29,444 nt of DNA from an uncultured Rivibacter sp. (GCA_946481025.1 CAMLNA010000044.1:1-29444), one strand, 5' to 3'; numbered from the stretch's first letter, positions 9,351 to 19,500 are shown. Numbers and translations are program-made. The notes: generated from the sequence alone by a model not told the origin.

Positions 9351-10232
9351 ATGGCGGCAGGCAAGGAAATACGCGGCAAGATCAAATCGGTGGAAAACAC
9401 CAAGAAGATCACCAAGGCCATGGAGATGGTCGCCGCCTCCAAGATGCGCAAGGCGCAGGAGCGCATGCGCCACGCCCGTCCGTACGCCGACAAGATCCGC
9501 AACATCGCCGCCCACCTGGGCGAGGCGAATCCCGAGTACGTGCACCCCTTCATGCAGACGCGCGCCGGCACCGGCGGCGCAGGCGTGATCGTGGTGACCA
9601 CCGACAAGGGGCTGTGCGGCGGCCTGAACACCAACGTCCTGCGCGCCATGACCGCCAAGCTCAAGGAGCTCGAGGGTCAGAACGTCAAGACGCAGGCAGT
9701 GGCCATCGGCAACAAGGGCCTGGGCTTTCTCAACCGCATCGGCGCCAAGGTGGTGTCGCAGGTCACCCAGCTGGGTGACACGCCCCACCTCGAAAAGCTG
9801 ATCGGCCCGGTGAAGGTGCTGCTCGACCAGTACGCCGAAGGCAAGCTGGACGCGGTCTACCTCTGCTACACCCGCTTCATCAACACGATGAAGCAGGAGC
9901 CGGTGGTCGAGCAACTGCTGCCGCTGTCGCAGGCACGGCTTGCGCAGACCGCGGAAGAGAAGCAGGCCTACGGCTGGGACTATCTCTACGAACCCGATGC
10001 GAAGAGCGTGATCGACGAGCTGCTGGTGCGCTATGTCGAGGCCCTGATCTACCAGGCGGTGGCCGAGAACATGGCGTCCGAGCAGTCGGCCCGCATGGTG
10101 GCCATGAAGGCCGCGACCGACAACGCCGGCAACCTGATCAACGAGCTGAAGCTGGTCTACAACAAGACCCGCCAGGCCGCGATCACCAAGGAACTCTCCG
10201 AGATCGTGAGTGGCGCCGCCGCCGTGGGCTGA
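9351..10232 (+). CDS. atpG: ATP synthase F1 subunit gamma
   Basis: 293 residues. The N-terminal coiled-coil helix starts [20 protein letters not shown] and the C-terminal helix ends with [20 protein letters not shown]; both are family signatures and together form the rotating central shaft. The central Rossmann-like domain has [13 protein letters not shown] at 9351 has AGGAG about eight bases upstream. It lies 29 bases after atpA and 69 before atpD. Confidence 0.99.
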   Translation: MAAGKEIRGKIKSVENTKKITKAMEMVAASKMRKAQERMRHARPYADKIRNIAAHLGEANPEYVHPFMQTRAGTGGAGVIVVTTDKGLCGGLNTNVLRAMTAKLKELEGQNVKTQAVAIGNKGLGFLNRIGAKVVSQVTQLGDTPHLEKLIGPVKVLLDQYAEGKLDAVYLCYTRFINTMKQEPVVEQLLPLSQARLAQTAEEKQAYGWDYLYEPDAKSVIDELLVRYVEALIYQAVAENMASEQSARMVAMKAATDNAGNLINELKLVYNKTRQAAITKELSEIVSGAAAVG

Positions 10233-11714
<1,482 letters not shown>

Positions 11715-11718
11715 TGGC

Positions 11719-11810
11719 TCCCCCCCGTAGCGCCTTCGGCGCTCCCCCTCAAGGGGGCGCCGGCGGTGGCCCGGCAAAGCCGGTTCCACGGCGTCCGCTC
11801 GGGGACTGCA
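11719..11810 (+). repeat. Intergenic GC-rich hairpin repeat, copy A (atpD-atpC)
   Basis: Starts within about 5 bases of the atpD stop. It contains three consecutive hairpins: AGCGCC/GGCGCT (11729-11743, TTC loop), CCCCC/GGGGG (11744-11757, TCAA loop) and CCGGC/GCCGG (11771-11783, AAA loop). The same order, spacing and much of the sequence (CCCCCGTAGCGCC, then CTCAAGG, then CCGGCAAAGCCGG) recur after priA at 19501-19588. No T run follows, so it is not a classic terminator; it may affect mRNA decay or partial termination inside the operon. Confidence 0.85.
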
Positions 11811-11839
11811 TCGTTTTCCACGCTTAGGAGATTGGGTTC

Positions 11840-12256
11840 ATGGCAACCATTCATGTCGACGTCGTCTCCGCAGAAGAGTCCATCTTCTCGGGCGAGGCGA
11901 AGTTCGTCGCGCTGCCGGGCGAAGGCGGCGAGCTGGGCATCCTGCCGAAGCACACGCCGTTGATCACCCGCATCCGCCCGGGCGCGGTGCGCATCGAGCG
12001 GGCCGACAACGGCGAGGAAGAGTTCGTGTTCGTGGCCGGCGGTATTCTCGAAGTGCAGCCGAACTCTGTCACGGTGCTGGCCGACACCGCCATCCGCGGC
12101 AAGGACCTCGACGAAGCCAAGGCCACCGAGGCCAAGCGCCTGGCCGAAGAAGCCATGCGCAACGCCAAGAGCGACATCGACCTCGCCAAGGCCCAGAGCG
12201 AGTTCGCCGCCATGGCCGCGCAGATCGCAGCGCTGCGCCGCTTCCGCAAGAAATAG
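11840..12256 (+). CDS. atpC: ATP synthase F1 subunit epsilon
   Basis: 138 residues. The N-terminal beta-sandwich begins with [16 protein letters not shown] and includes the conserved [19 protein letters not shown]; the C-terminal helical hairpin (about 90-135) is the part that can extend and inhibit ATP hydrolysis. AGGAG lies at about 11826-11830. It is the last gene of the operon and is followed by a strong terminator. The upstream hairpin repeat may lower its level relative to beta, which would suit a subunit present once per complex, but this is inference. Confidence 0.98.
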   Translation: MATIHVDVVSAEESIFSGEAKFVALPGEGGELGILPKHTPLITRIRPGAVRIERADNGEEEFVFVAGGILEVQPNSVTVLADTAIRGKDLDEAKATEAKRLAEEAMRNAKSDIDLAKAQSEFAAMAAQIAALRRFRKK

Positions 12257-12282
12257 GCAGGGCGCATCCGCCAACAGCAAAG

Positions 12283-12318
12283 CAGCCCGCCGGCTCACGC
12301 CGGCGGGCTGTTCTTCTT
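12283..12318. terminator. Strong hairpin terminator of the atp operon
   Basis: A perfect 12-bp GC-rich stem (12283-12294 with 12299-12310) with a TCAC loop is followed on the plus strand by TTCTTCTT. On the minus strand the stem is followed by CTTTG. It lies 26 bases after atpC and just before the stop of the convergent DUF3617 gene, so it probably serves both directions, with the plus direction stronger. Confidence 0.9.
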
Positions 12319-12327
12319 CAGGCGTCG

Positions 12328-12900
12328 TCAGGGCTTGTTGCCGCCGGCCTTGGGCGGCACGATGGGCTTGAGCTTGCCGCAATCGGCGCCCAGCCACTTG
12401 CCGTGCATCTCCATGTGCATCTTGTGCTGCTGCCCCTGCCGGTTCGACGTCGCGTCGATCACGGTGGTGTAGCCGGTGTCGCCCTGGAAGCGGGTTTCCC
12501 CCTCTGCCACGCTGGGCGGCTGGCCGCCGCAGGTGGAGCGCCACTTCCAGGCGGCGGCGCTGCGGCTCAGGATCTCGGTCTTGCAGCCGTGCTCGGCGCC
12601 GGCCGAAGTCCAGTCGTCGCGTGACAGCGACTCCTCGCTCAGGCACAGCTTGGCGGTCGTGCTGCCGCCTCCCATCTCGACCCCGCGCTGGCGCATCTGC
12701 TCCTCCATGCGCTTGCGCGCTTCCGGCGGCATGTTCTTCAGGTGCTCGGCCATGTCGGGCATCTTCTGGCCGTTCACCTCGCGGGTCTGCTTCACTTCCC
12801 ACAGGCCGGCCTTGATGGGCGGGCGGCTTTGCGCCGGCGCGGCGCCGTGCGCGGCCAGTACCAGCAGCGCGGGGATCAACAGGCGGGCGGTCGTGGCCAT
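12328..12900 (-). CDS. DUF3617 family exported protein
   Basis: 190 residues. A signal peptide covers about residues 1-23 (LLIPALLVLAAHGAAPAQS). The mature protein starts IKAGLWEVKQTREVNGQKMP, the hallmark opening of DUF3617 proteins, and has several cysteines (LCLSEES, HGCKTEI, STCGG, DCGKL) that could form disulfides in the periplasm. Function is unknown. ATG at 12900 is supported by GGAGG upstream; a longer frame to 13014 has no signal peptide at its start. It is convergent with atpC and shares the hairpin terminator. The next gene upstream on this strand ends 110 bases away, so it may have its own promoter. Confidence 0.85.
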   Translation of the reverse strand: MATTARLLIPALLVLAAHGAAPAQSRPPIKAGLWEVKQTREVNGQKMPDMAEHLKNMPPEARKRMEEQMRQRGVEMGGGSTTAKLCLSEESLSRDDWTSAGAEHGCKTEILSRSAAAWKWRSTCGGQPPSVAEGETRFQGDTGYTTVIDATSNRQGQQHKMHMEMHGKWLGADCGKLKPIVPPKAGGNKP

Positions 12901-13010
12901 CTTTGCCTCCAGTGGTGGTGTCGGGCAGCGGACCATGATGCACGCGCCGGCCCCTGCGCTCAATCCCGTGGAGCAGGCAAGCGGCGTGCGCTGCGGCTCC
13001 CGGCCGCGGC

Positions 13011-13514
13011 TCACCGCAGGTGCGGCGCGTCCGGCAGCTCGTTCGGGTTGGCCTGGCCTGCGCCCAGCGGGAAGTGCCGTTCCAGCAGCGCCGTCACCGC
13101 GTCGATCGCCGCGGCCAGCCCGGCTTCATACCGCCGGGCGGCGAAGTCGGCGGACATCCGGGCCACGATGGCCTCCCATTGCGAGTGCGGCACATGCCGG
13201 TTCACCCCACGGTCGGCCACGATCTCGATGCGGTGCTCGGCCAGCAGCAGGTAGATGAGCACGCCGTTGTTGAGCTCGGTGTCCCACACGCGCAGCTTGC
13301 CGAACATGGTGATGGCCCGCTCACGGGCCGTGGCGTCGCGCCACAGGTAGCTGAGCGGCAGGCCTGCTTCCACGCACAGGCGGATCTCGCCGCTGTGCCG
13401 GGTCTCGCTGGCGCGCACGCGCGCTTCGAGGTTGGCCAGCGCCGCCGGCCCGAGGGCGCGGCGCGTGTCGCTTTCGTCGAGCCAGCGGTGCTTGAGGAGG
13501 CGCTTGAGGTTCAT
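13011..13514 (-). CDS. TPM domain protein without signal peptide
   Basis: 167 residues. The body is a TPM (YgcG/Psb32-type) domain: SGEIRLCVEAGLP, ATARERAITMFGKLRVWDTELNNGVLIYLLLAEHRIEIVADRGV and the C-terminal YEAGLAAAIDAVTALLERHFP are the family pattern. There is no signal peptide or membrane helix, so it may be cytoplasmic or held at the membrane by partners. The start ATG is 2 bases after the stop of the preceding TPM gene, and its binding site lies within that gene's end, so translation is likely coupled. TPM proteins are commonly found next to LemA; the biochemical role is not established. Confidence 0.85.
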   Translation of the reverse strand: MNLKRLLKHRWLDESDTRRALGPAALANLEARVRASETRHSGEIRLCVEAGLPLSYLWRDATARERAITMFGKLRVWDTELNNGVLIYLLLAEHRIEIVADRGVNRHVPHSQWEAIVARMSADFAARRYEAGLAAAIDAVTALLERHFPLGAGQANPNELPDAPHLR

Positions 13515-13516
13515 GG

Positions 13517-14413
13517 TCACCAGTCCCCCGAGGCGCCGCCGCCGCCGAAGTCGCCGCCGCCACCCGACGAGAAACCGCCGCCGTCGCCGCCGCCCCAGCC
13601 GCCGCCACCCCCGCCGCCCCAGATGATCGGCACGTCGCCACCCCGGCCGCGCCGGTGGCCGCTGCGCGCCGCGCCGATGCCCAGGATGCCCACCAGCACC
13701 AGCGTCAGCACGCCGGCCACCCCCGCCAGCAGCGCGCTGGCGGTGACCCACCAGCCCACGCCGCCCGCGGCCGCGGCCGTGGCCACCGAGCCGAGCTTGC
13801 GGCCCATCACGCCGGTGAGCACGGCGCCCAGGATTGGCACGCCGACGAAAAAGAACATGGCGAGCTCTTCCCAGTCAGGGCCGCGGTCGCTCGAAGCGCC
13901 GCTGCCGCCGCGCTCGGTCGGAGCCGGCAGCTGTTCGCCGCGGATGCGGGCGATCAGCTCGTCCACCGCGGCATTCAGGCCGCCGGCATAGTCGCCCGCG
14001 CGGAACGCCGGCCGGATCGCCCGATCGATGATCTGCCGCGCCGCGAGGTCGGGCACCGCGCCTTCGAGCGCCTTGGCCGGGGCGATGCGCACCTGCCGGT
14101 CGTCCTTGGCCACCACGATGAGCAGGCCGTCGCCGACGTCGCGGCGGCCGATCTTCCAGGCGTCGCCCAGCCGCTGCGCGTAGCTGGCGATGTCTTCCGG
14201 CCGCGCCGTGGCGACGATCACCACCACCATCTGCGGCCCGGCTTCGCGCTCGAACGCGGCCAGCTTGGCCTCCAGCGCGTCGCGCTGGGCGGCGGAGAGC
14301 GTGCCGGTCTGGTCGATCACCCGCGCCGACAGCGGCGGCACCGGCTGCAGCTCCTGTGCACCCGCACACAGCGCGAGCAGGGCGAGCCACAGCGCGACGA
14401 TCAGGCGGGTCAC
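13517..14413 (-). CDS. TPM domain protein, YgcG family, exported with Gly-rich tail
   Basis: 298 residues. A signal peptide spans about 1-19 (LIVALWLALLALCAGA). The TPM domain follows at about 25-155 (VIDQTGTLSAAQRDALEAKL; VGDGLLIVVAKDDRQVRI; YAGGLNAAVDELIARI). Two or three hydrophobic segments lie between about 180 and 250, and the protein ends in a flexible tail rich in Gly, Ser and Trp (WGGGDGGGFSSGGGG). The domain should face the periplasm. The start is GTG at 14413; no good ATG is in frame. It follows lemA by 38 bases. The tail pattern is common in this family and its purpose is unknown. Confidence 0.88.
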   Translation of the reverse strand: MTRLIVALWLALLALCAGAQELQPVPPLSARVIDQTGTLSAAQRDALEAKLAAFEREAGPQMVVVIVATARPEDIASYAQRLGDAWKIGRRDVGDGLLIVVAKDDRQVRIAPAKALEGAVPDLAARQIIDRAIRPAFRAGDYAGGLNAAVDELIARIRGEQLPAPTERGGSGASSDRGPDWEELAMFFFVGVPILGAVLTGVMGRKLGSVATAAAAGGVGWWVTASALLAGVAGVLTLVLVGILGIGAARSGHRRGRGGDVPIIWGGGGGGGWGGGDGGGFSSGGGGDFGGGGASGDW

Positions 14414-14451
14414 GTCAGCGCCCGGCGGTCAGGTGCATGGCCAGCCGCTGC

Positions 14452-15054
14452 CTACTTCGAGGCGCCGAAGTCCACCTTCGGCGGCGCGCTGATGGCGGCT
14501 TCGTCCTGCACGGTGAAGTTGGGCTTGGGCTGGTAGCCGAACACCATGGCCGTCAGGTTGCTCGGGAAGCTGCGCGCCAGCACGTTGTAGTCGGCCACGG
14601 CCTTGATGTAGCGGTTGCGCGCCACGGTGATGCGGTTCTCGGTGCCTTCGAGCTGCACACGCAGGTCCTGGAAGCCCTGGTTGGCCTTCAGGTTCGGGTA
14701 GTTCTCGCTCACCGCGATCAGCCGCGACAGTGCACCGGACAGCTCGCCCTGCGCCTGCTGGAAGCGGTTGAAGGCTTCGGGGTTGTTGAGCGTTTCAGGC
14801 GACACCTGGATCGAAGTGGCCTTGGCGCGCGCCTCCACCACCTTGGTGAGCGTCTCCTGTTCGAAGCCGGCCTCGCCCTTCACGGTGGCCACGATGTTGG
14901 GAATGAGGTCGGCACGCCGCTGGTACTGGTTCAGCACCTCGGACCAGGCCGCCTTGGTCTGCTCGTCCAGGCGCTGGAAGTCGTTGTAGCCGCAGCCGGC
15001 CAGCGAAGCGCTCAGGAAGACGGCAGCGAGCAGGGCGAACAAACGTCGGGTCAT
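14452..15054 (-). CDS. lemA: LemA family lipoprotein
   Basis: 200 residues. The N-terminus carries a lipobox LAGC with Cys21, so it is probably lipid-anchored. The LemA core is clear: YNDFQRLDEQTKAAWSEV, NQYQRRADLIPNIVATVKG, FEQETLTKVVEARAKA, RLIAVSENYPNLKANQ, and LEGTENRITVARNRYIKAV ahead of a NVLARSFPSNLTA block. The helical domain has no known enzyme activity. It is first in a three-gene minus-strand unit with two TPM proteins, a widely conserved arrangement. The ATG at 15054 is favoured because the signal starts there; the open frame extending far upstream overlaps hemE and is not real. Confidence 0.92.
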   Translation of the reverse strand: MTRRLFALLAAVFLSASLAGCGYNDFQRLDEQTKAAWSEVLNQYQRRADLIPNIVATVKGEAGFEQETLTKVVEARAKATSIQVSPETLNNPEAFNRFQQAQGELSGALSRLIAVSENYPNLKANQGFQDLRVQLEGTENRITVARNRYIKAVADYNVLARSFPSNLTAMVFGYQPKPNFTVQDEAAISAPPKVDFGASK

Positions 15055-15186
15055 GGCATTCCTTTCAAGCCGGGCGGACGACGGCGAGATGGGGCGTGCA
15101 GGCGCGGCTTCAAGGCCGCGGCAAGCAAGAACGGCTGGGGGCGACTGTAGCGCCGTTGCGTGCCGATGCTTGCGTACCATCGACGC

Positions 15187-15966
15187 ATGCCCATTGATCC
15201 CCTGACTGCGCTGCAGGCCGCTTCGCGCCCGGCCCCCGCGGCGAGCGCTGCCGCCCGGAGCCTGCTCGTCATCGGCGCCGCCGGCCCGCTGGGGTCGGCC
15301 GTGCTCGAACAGGCCCTCTCCAGCGGGCGGCATGCGAGCGTGCACGTGGCCACCACCGGCCCGTTGCAGACGGCGCTGCGCGGCCTGGTGCCCTTGAATC
15401 TCGCGGCCCCGGTTCGCCCGCCGGTGCCGCCGGTGGCCGCGGCCGTCGTGGTGTTCGACCGGGCCCGCGGCCGCAACGGCCGCGAGGAGGCCTTCTTCGA
15501 CACCGAGCCGGGCCAGCTGCCTGAGCTGGCGCGCTGGCTGCGTGAGGGTGGCGTGGACACGCTGGCGGTGGTGCTGCCGCATGCCCCGGCGATGCTGCCG
15601 GATGCGCTGCGCCACGGCCTGGCCACGCTGGCGGAACAGGAAGTCGCGATGCTCGGCTTTCGCCGCCTGCTGTTCGTGCGCCCCACCCAGTTCAGCCATG
15701 CAGCGGAAGGAGCGCAGTCCCGGCTGCAGCGTTTCGCCGCCTGGTGGCTGTCGCAGCTGCAGCTGATGCTGCCCAACCGCGAGCGGCCGGTGCGCGCCGC
15801 CACCGTGGCCGAACTCGTGTTCGAGGTGCTGCGGCAATGGCCCGCCACCGAGCCCGGCACGCGGGTGGCCAGCGCCGAGGTGGTGTGCGACGCGGCCAGG
15901 GCGGAAGGGCCGGCGGCGGCGGCGGCCCGCTGGCTCGCCCCCGCGCCTGCCGATGCCACCGTTTGA
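15187..15966 (+). CDS. Rossmann-fold NAD(P)-binding-like protein of unknown function
   Basis: 259 residues. A dinucleotide-binding loop VIGAAGPLGSAV is at about residues 28-39, as in short-chain dehydrogenase-like atypical proteins (HTATIP2/YwnB type). The block LATLAEQEVAMLGFRRLLFVRPTQF aligns by eye with the part of those proteins that carries the YxxxK dyad and the RP strand, but no Tyr-x3-Lys is visible, so catalysis is doubtful. The product may bind a nucleotide without being an oxidoreductase. It is 12 bases upstream of hemE and probably co-transcribed. Start choice between ATG 15187 and GTG/ATG 15160/15166 is open; none has a clear binding site. Confidence 0.7.
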   Translation: MPIDPLTALQAASRPAPAASAAARSLLVIGAAGPLGSAVLEQALSSGRHASVHVATTGPLQTALRGLVPLNLAAPVRPPVPPVAAAVVVFDRARGRNGREEAFFDTEPGQLPELARWLREGGVDTLAVVLPHAPAMLPDALRHGLATLAEQEVAMLGFRRLLFVRPTQFSHAAEGAQSRLQRFAAWWLSQLQLMLPNRERPVRAATVAELVFEVLRQWPATEPGTRVASAEVVCDAARAEGPAAAAARWLAPAPADATV

Positions 15967-15978
15967 GACAATCCCGCG

Positions 15979-17082
15979 ATGCCTTCCGCCCCCATCTCCC
16001 TGCCGCCGCTGGCCAACGACACCTTCCTGCGCGCCTGCCTGCGCCTGCCCACCGACTACACGCCGGTGTGGCTCATGCGCCAGGCGGGCCGCTACCTGCC
16101 CGAGTACAACGCCACGCGTTCGCGCGCCGGCAGCTTCATGGGCCTGGCCACCAGCCCGGCCTTTGCCACCGAGGTGACGCTGCAGCCGCTGGAGCGCTAT
16201 CCGCTCGACGCGGCCATCCTGTTCAGCGACATCCTCACCGTGCCCGACGCGATGGGGCTGGGCCTGAGCTTCGCGGCCGGCGAGGGGCCGCGGTTCGCCA
16301 CGCCGATCCGCGACGAGGCCGACGTGACCACGCTGGCCGCCCCCGACCTCGACAAGCTGCGCTACGTGTTCGACGCGGTGCGCTCGATCCGGCGGGCGCT
16401 CGATGGCCGCGTGCCGCTGATCGGCTTCTCCGGAAGCCCCTGGACGCTGGCCTGCTACATGGTCGAAGGCGCCGGCTCCGACGACTACCGGCTGGTGAAG
16501 ACCATGCTCTACCGTCGGCCCGACCTGATGCACCGCATCCTGGCCATCAACGCCGACGCGGTGGCCGCCTACCTCAATGCGCAGATCGAGGCGGGCGCGC
16601 AGGCCGTGATGATCTTCGACAGCTGGGGCGGGGTGCTGGCCGATGCAGCCTTCCGCCGCTTCAGCCTGGCCTACACCGCACGCGTGCTGCAGCAGCTGAA
16701 GAAGGAGCACGACGGCTTCCGCATCCCGAGCATCGTGTTCACCAAGGGCGGCGGTGGCTGGCTGGAGGCGATCGCCGCCGCCGGCTGTGATGTGGTGGGC
16801 ATCGACTGGACGGTGAGCCTGGGCCAGGCGCGCGCCCGCGTGGGCGACCGGGTGGCCATCCAGGGCAACCTCGACCCGATGGTGCTGTTCGCCCAGCCCG
16901 AGCAGATCCAGGCCGAAGTGGCCCAGGCGCTCGAGAGCTTCGGCCCGCCCCGCCAGGCCGACGGCTCCACTGCCGGTCACGTGTTCAACCTGGGTCACGG
17001 CATCAGCCAGCACACCCCGCCGGACAGCGTGACGGTGCTGGTCGAGGCCGTGCACGAGTACTCGCGCCGGCTGCGCGGCTGA
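15979..17082 (+). CDS. hemE: Uroporphyrinogen decarboxylase
   Basis: 367 residues, the expected length. The N-terminal signature [15 protein letters not shown] is present, the catalytic aspartate is in [13 protein letters not shown], and the C-terminal part has GNLDPMVLF and [15 protein letters not shown]. The cytoplasmic enzyme removes four acetate carboxyl groups from uroporphyrinogen III to make coproporphyrinogen III in haem synthesis. It follows the Rossmann-like gene by 12 bases. No clear terminator is visible after its stop. Confidence 0.98.
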   Translation: MPSAPISLPPLANDTFLRACLRLPTDYTPVWLMRQAGRYLPEYNATRSRAGSFMGLATSPAFATEVTLQPLERYPLDAAILFSDILTVPDAMGLGLSFAAGEGPRFATPIRDEADVTTLAAPDLDKLRYVFDAVRSIRRALDGRVPLIGFSGSPWTLACYMVEGAGSDDYRLVKTMLYRRPDLMHRILAINADAVAAYLNAQIEAGAQAVMIFDSWGGVLADAAFRRFSLAYTARVLQQLKKEHDGFRIPSIVFTKGGGGWLEAIAAAGCDVVGIDWTVSLGQARARVGDRVAIQGNLDPMVLFAQPEQIQAEVAQALESFGPPRQADGSTAGHVFNLGHGISQHTPPDSVTVLVEAVHEYSRRLRG

Positions 17083-17417
17083 CGCCGCTTGTGCACCGCG
17101 TCACAACCCGTGTTTTCCCTGGGAAATATTGCCAGCAGGGATTGACTTATCCCCAAAAGTAGGCAAGCGAGGCGAGCAACCGAGGGCTGCCGCGCTGCAG
17201 CAGCACCGATTCGGCGCGCGACGCTAAGTGCTTGATTCATAAGGGATCCCGCGATTGCCTAAGCAGGCAGCAATGAAGCTCAACCGCAAGCGGGGCAAGC
17301 ATTTAGCACGCGTATGCGCAGGTTTCCCACAAAGTTTTCCACAGCTGGAGTGGATAGCTCGAAAGCGCTGAAGAATCAGTGACTTACGGCGCATCGTTGA
17401 AGCGACTTTGAAATTCT
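17083..17417. promoter_or_regulatory. 335-bp non-coding region between hemE and priA with DnaA-box-like 9-mers
   Basis: No gene is visible. The stretch is less GC-rich than its surroundings. It holds a perfect inverted repeat TTTCCCTGGGAAA at 17114-17126, a -35-like TTGACT at 17142-17147 without a matching -10, and several 9-mers close to the DnaA box TTATCCACA: TTATCCCCA (17147-17155), TTTCCCACA (17323-17331), TTTTCCACA (17335-17343) and, on the minus strand, CTATCCACT (17349-17357). It presumably carries the priA promoter. Whether DnaA binds is unknown. Confidence 0.45.
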
Positions 17418-19496
17418 GTGTGTAACTCGAGCCCCGACTTGCAAGCTTCGTCCAAGGTGCGCGTGGCGGTGGACACGCCGCAGCACAGCGGCCTTGGCGA
17501 GCCGCTCGACTACCTGTGCGACCCGCTGCCGGCGCCCGGCAGCCTGGTGCGCGTGCCGCTGGGCCGCCGCGTGGTGGCCGGGCTGGTGTGGGACGACGCG
17601 GCGGGGCCGGCTTCGCCGCCAGCCGATGCCGAGCTGCGCGCGGTGGCCGAGGTGCTGTCCGAATTGCCGCCGTTGCCGGCGGCGTGGCGCCAGCTGGTGT
17701 CGTTTGCCGCCGCCTATTACCAGCGAGGCCTCGGTGAGCTGGCGCTGGCGGTGCTGCCGCCCGAGCTGCGGCAGATCGACGGTACCCAGCTCGCCCGGCG
17801 CCTGAAGCGACTGCGCAAGCAGCTCGCTGCCTCGGCATCGGCACCGGCCGACACGGCAGAGGCACCCGCGCCCCAGCTGAGCGCCGACCAGGCCGGCGCC
17901 TTGCAGCTGCTGCACGCCGGCGGCCCGGGCGTCGCGCTGCTGCACGGGGTCACCGGCAGCGGCAAGACCGAGGTCTACCTGCGCGAGGCCGAGCGGGTGC
18001 TGGAGCAGGGCCGCCAGGCGCTGGTGCTGGTGCCGGAGATCAACCTCACGCCGCAGCTCGAGGCGCGGTTCGCGCAACGCTTTCCGGGTCGCCGGCTCGT
18101 CTCGCTGCACAGCGGGCTCACGCCGGCCCAGCGGCTGCAGCACTGGCTGGCGGCCCATCTGGGCGAGGCCGACCTGGTGCTGGGCACGCGCATGGCGATC
18201 TTCGCGTCGCTGCCGCGCCTGGGGCTCATCGTGGTCGACGAGGAGCACGACCCTTCCTACAAGCAGCAGGAGGGCGCGCGCTACTCGGCGCGGGACCTGG
18301 CCGTCTATCGCGGCCGGCTCGAAGCCGTGCCGGTGTTGCTGGGCTCGGCCACGCCGTCGCTCGAGACCTGGCACAACGCGGCCGAAGGCCGCTACCGCCG
18401 TCTCGCCCTGCCGGCCCGCATCGGTGGCGGCATGCTGCCCGCGGTGCGGGTGCTGGACCTCTCCCGCTTCCCCAAGGGCACGATGAGCGACAGCGCGATC
18501 GCCCCGCCGCTGCTCGATGCGGTGCGCAAGCGGCTGGAGGCCGGCGAACAGAGCTTGCTGCTGCTCAACCGTCGCGGGTACGCACCGGTGCTGCATTGCC
18601 CGGACTGCGCCTGGAAGAGCGGCTGCCCCCATTGCAGCGCCTGGCGCGTGTTCCACAAGAGCGACCGCACGCTGCGCTGCCACCACTGCGGCTTCACCGA
18701 GCGGGTGCCCCGGGCCTGCCCCGAATGCGGCAATGCCGACATCCAGCCGGTGGGGCGCGGCACCGAGCGGCTCGAAGAACAGCTGGCCACCCTGCTGCCG
18801 GGTGCGCGCATCGGTCGCATCGACGCCGACACCACCAAGGCCAAGGGATCGCTGGAAAGCCAGCTCGCCAGCGTGCATGCGGGCGAGGTCGACGTGCTGG
18901 TGGGCACGCAGATGGTGGCCAAGGGCCACGACTTCCGCCGCATGACGCTGGTCGCCGCCGTGAACCCGGACTCGGGCCTCTTCAGCTCCGACTTTCGCGC
19001 ACCCGAGCGGCTGTTCGCGCTGCTGATGCAGGCCGCCGGCCGGGCCGGTCGCGACGCCGGCCAGGCCTCGCGCAGCGAGATGTGGGTGCAGACCTGGAAC
19101 CCGGCGCACCCGCTGTACCAGGCACTGCAGAAGCACGACTACGAAAGCTTTGCAGCCGGCCAGTTGTCCGAGCGCCGCATGGCCGGGCTGCCGCCGTTCG
19201 CCCACCTCGCGCTGCTGCGTGCCGATGCGCGCACGCAGGAGGCGGCGCAGGCCTTCCTGCAAGCCGCCTCGGACGCCGCCGCTCAGGCCGCGCAGGAACT
19301 GCTGATCTACCCGCCCGTGCCCACGCCGGTGCAGCGGGTGGCGAACGTCGAGCGGGCCCAGATGCTGGTGGAGTCGGCCTCGCGGCCGTTGCTGCAGCGC
19401 TTTCTCGCGGGCTGGCTGCCGCAGCTGCAGGGCCTGCGCAGCCAACACAAGGCCGTGCTGCGCTGGGCGGTGGACATCGACCCCCTCGCGATATGA
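17418..19496 (+). CDS. priA: Primosomal replication restart helicase PriA
   Basis: About 692 residues. PriA is a 3'-to-5' DNA helicase that reloads the replisome at stalled forks. An N-terminal DNA-binding domain (VRVAVDTPQHSGLGEPLDY; RRVVAGLVW) is followed by Walker A GVTGSGKT at residues 177-184, the DEEH box in IVVDEEHDPSYKQQ, and the zinc-binding insert with eight cysteines between Cys394 and Cys437. The later helicase motifs GTQMVAKGHDF and QAAGRAGRD are intact. The start is unsure: GTG at 17418 gives the full frame, but GTGs at 17457, 17463 and 17469 are nearer the conserved region, and no binding site decides. It is followed at once by repeat copy B. Confidence 0.96.
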   Translation: MCNSSPDLQASSKVRVAVDTPQHSGLGEPLDYLCDPLPAPGSLVRVPLGRRVVAGLVWDDAAGPASPPADAELRAVAEVLSELPPLPAAWRQLVSFAAAYYQRGLGELALAVLPPELRQIDGTQLARRLKRLRKQLAASASAPADTAEAPAPQLSADQAGALQLLHAGGPGVALLHGVTGSGKTEVYLREAERVLEQGRQALVLVPEINLTPQLEARFAQRFPGRRLVSLHSGLTPAQRLQHWLAAHLGEADLVLGTRMAIFASLPRLGLIVVDEEHDPSYKQQEGARYSARDLAVYRGRLEAVPVLLGSATPSLETWHNAAEGRYRRLALPARIGGGMLPAVRVLDLSRFPKGTMSDSAIAPPLLDAVRKRLEAGEQSLLLLNRRGYAPVLHCPDCAWKSGCPHCSAWRVFHKSDRTLRCHHCGFTERVPRACPECGNADIQPVGRGTERLEEQLATLLPGARIGRIDADTTKAKGSLESQLASVHAGEVDVLVGTQMVAKGHDFRRMTLVAAVNPDSGLFSSDFRAPERLFALLMQAAGRAGRDAGQASRSEMWVQTWNPAHPLYQALQKHDYESFAAGQLSERRMAGLPPFAHLALLRADARTQEAAQAFLQAASDAAAQAAQELLIYPPVPTPVQRVANVERAQMLVESASRPLLQRFLAGWLPQLQGLRSQHKAVLRWAVDIDPLAI

Positions 19497-19500
19497 GTCC

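Noticed and set aside
15055..17055. Upstream extension of the lemA frame to 17055
   Set aside because: It overlaps the Rossmann-like gene and hemE in antisense and would bury the lemA lipoprotein signal; the ATG at 15054 explains the protein.
17083..17417. Chromosomal replication origin
   Set aside because: DnaA-like 9-mers alone are not enough; dnaA, dnaN, gidA and parAB are not in the window and no clear unwinding element is seen.
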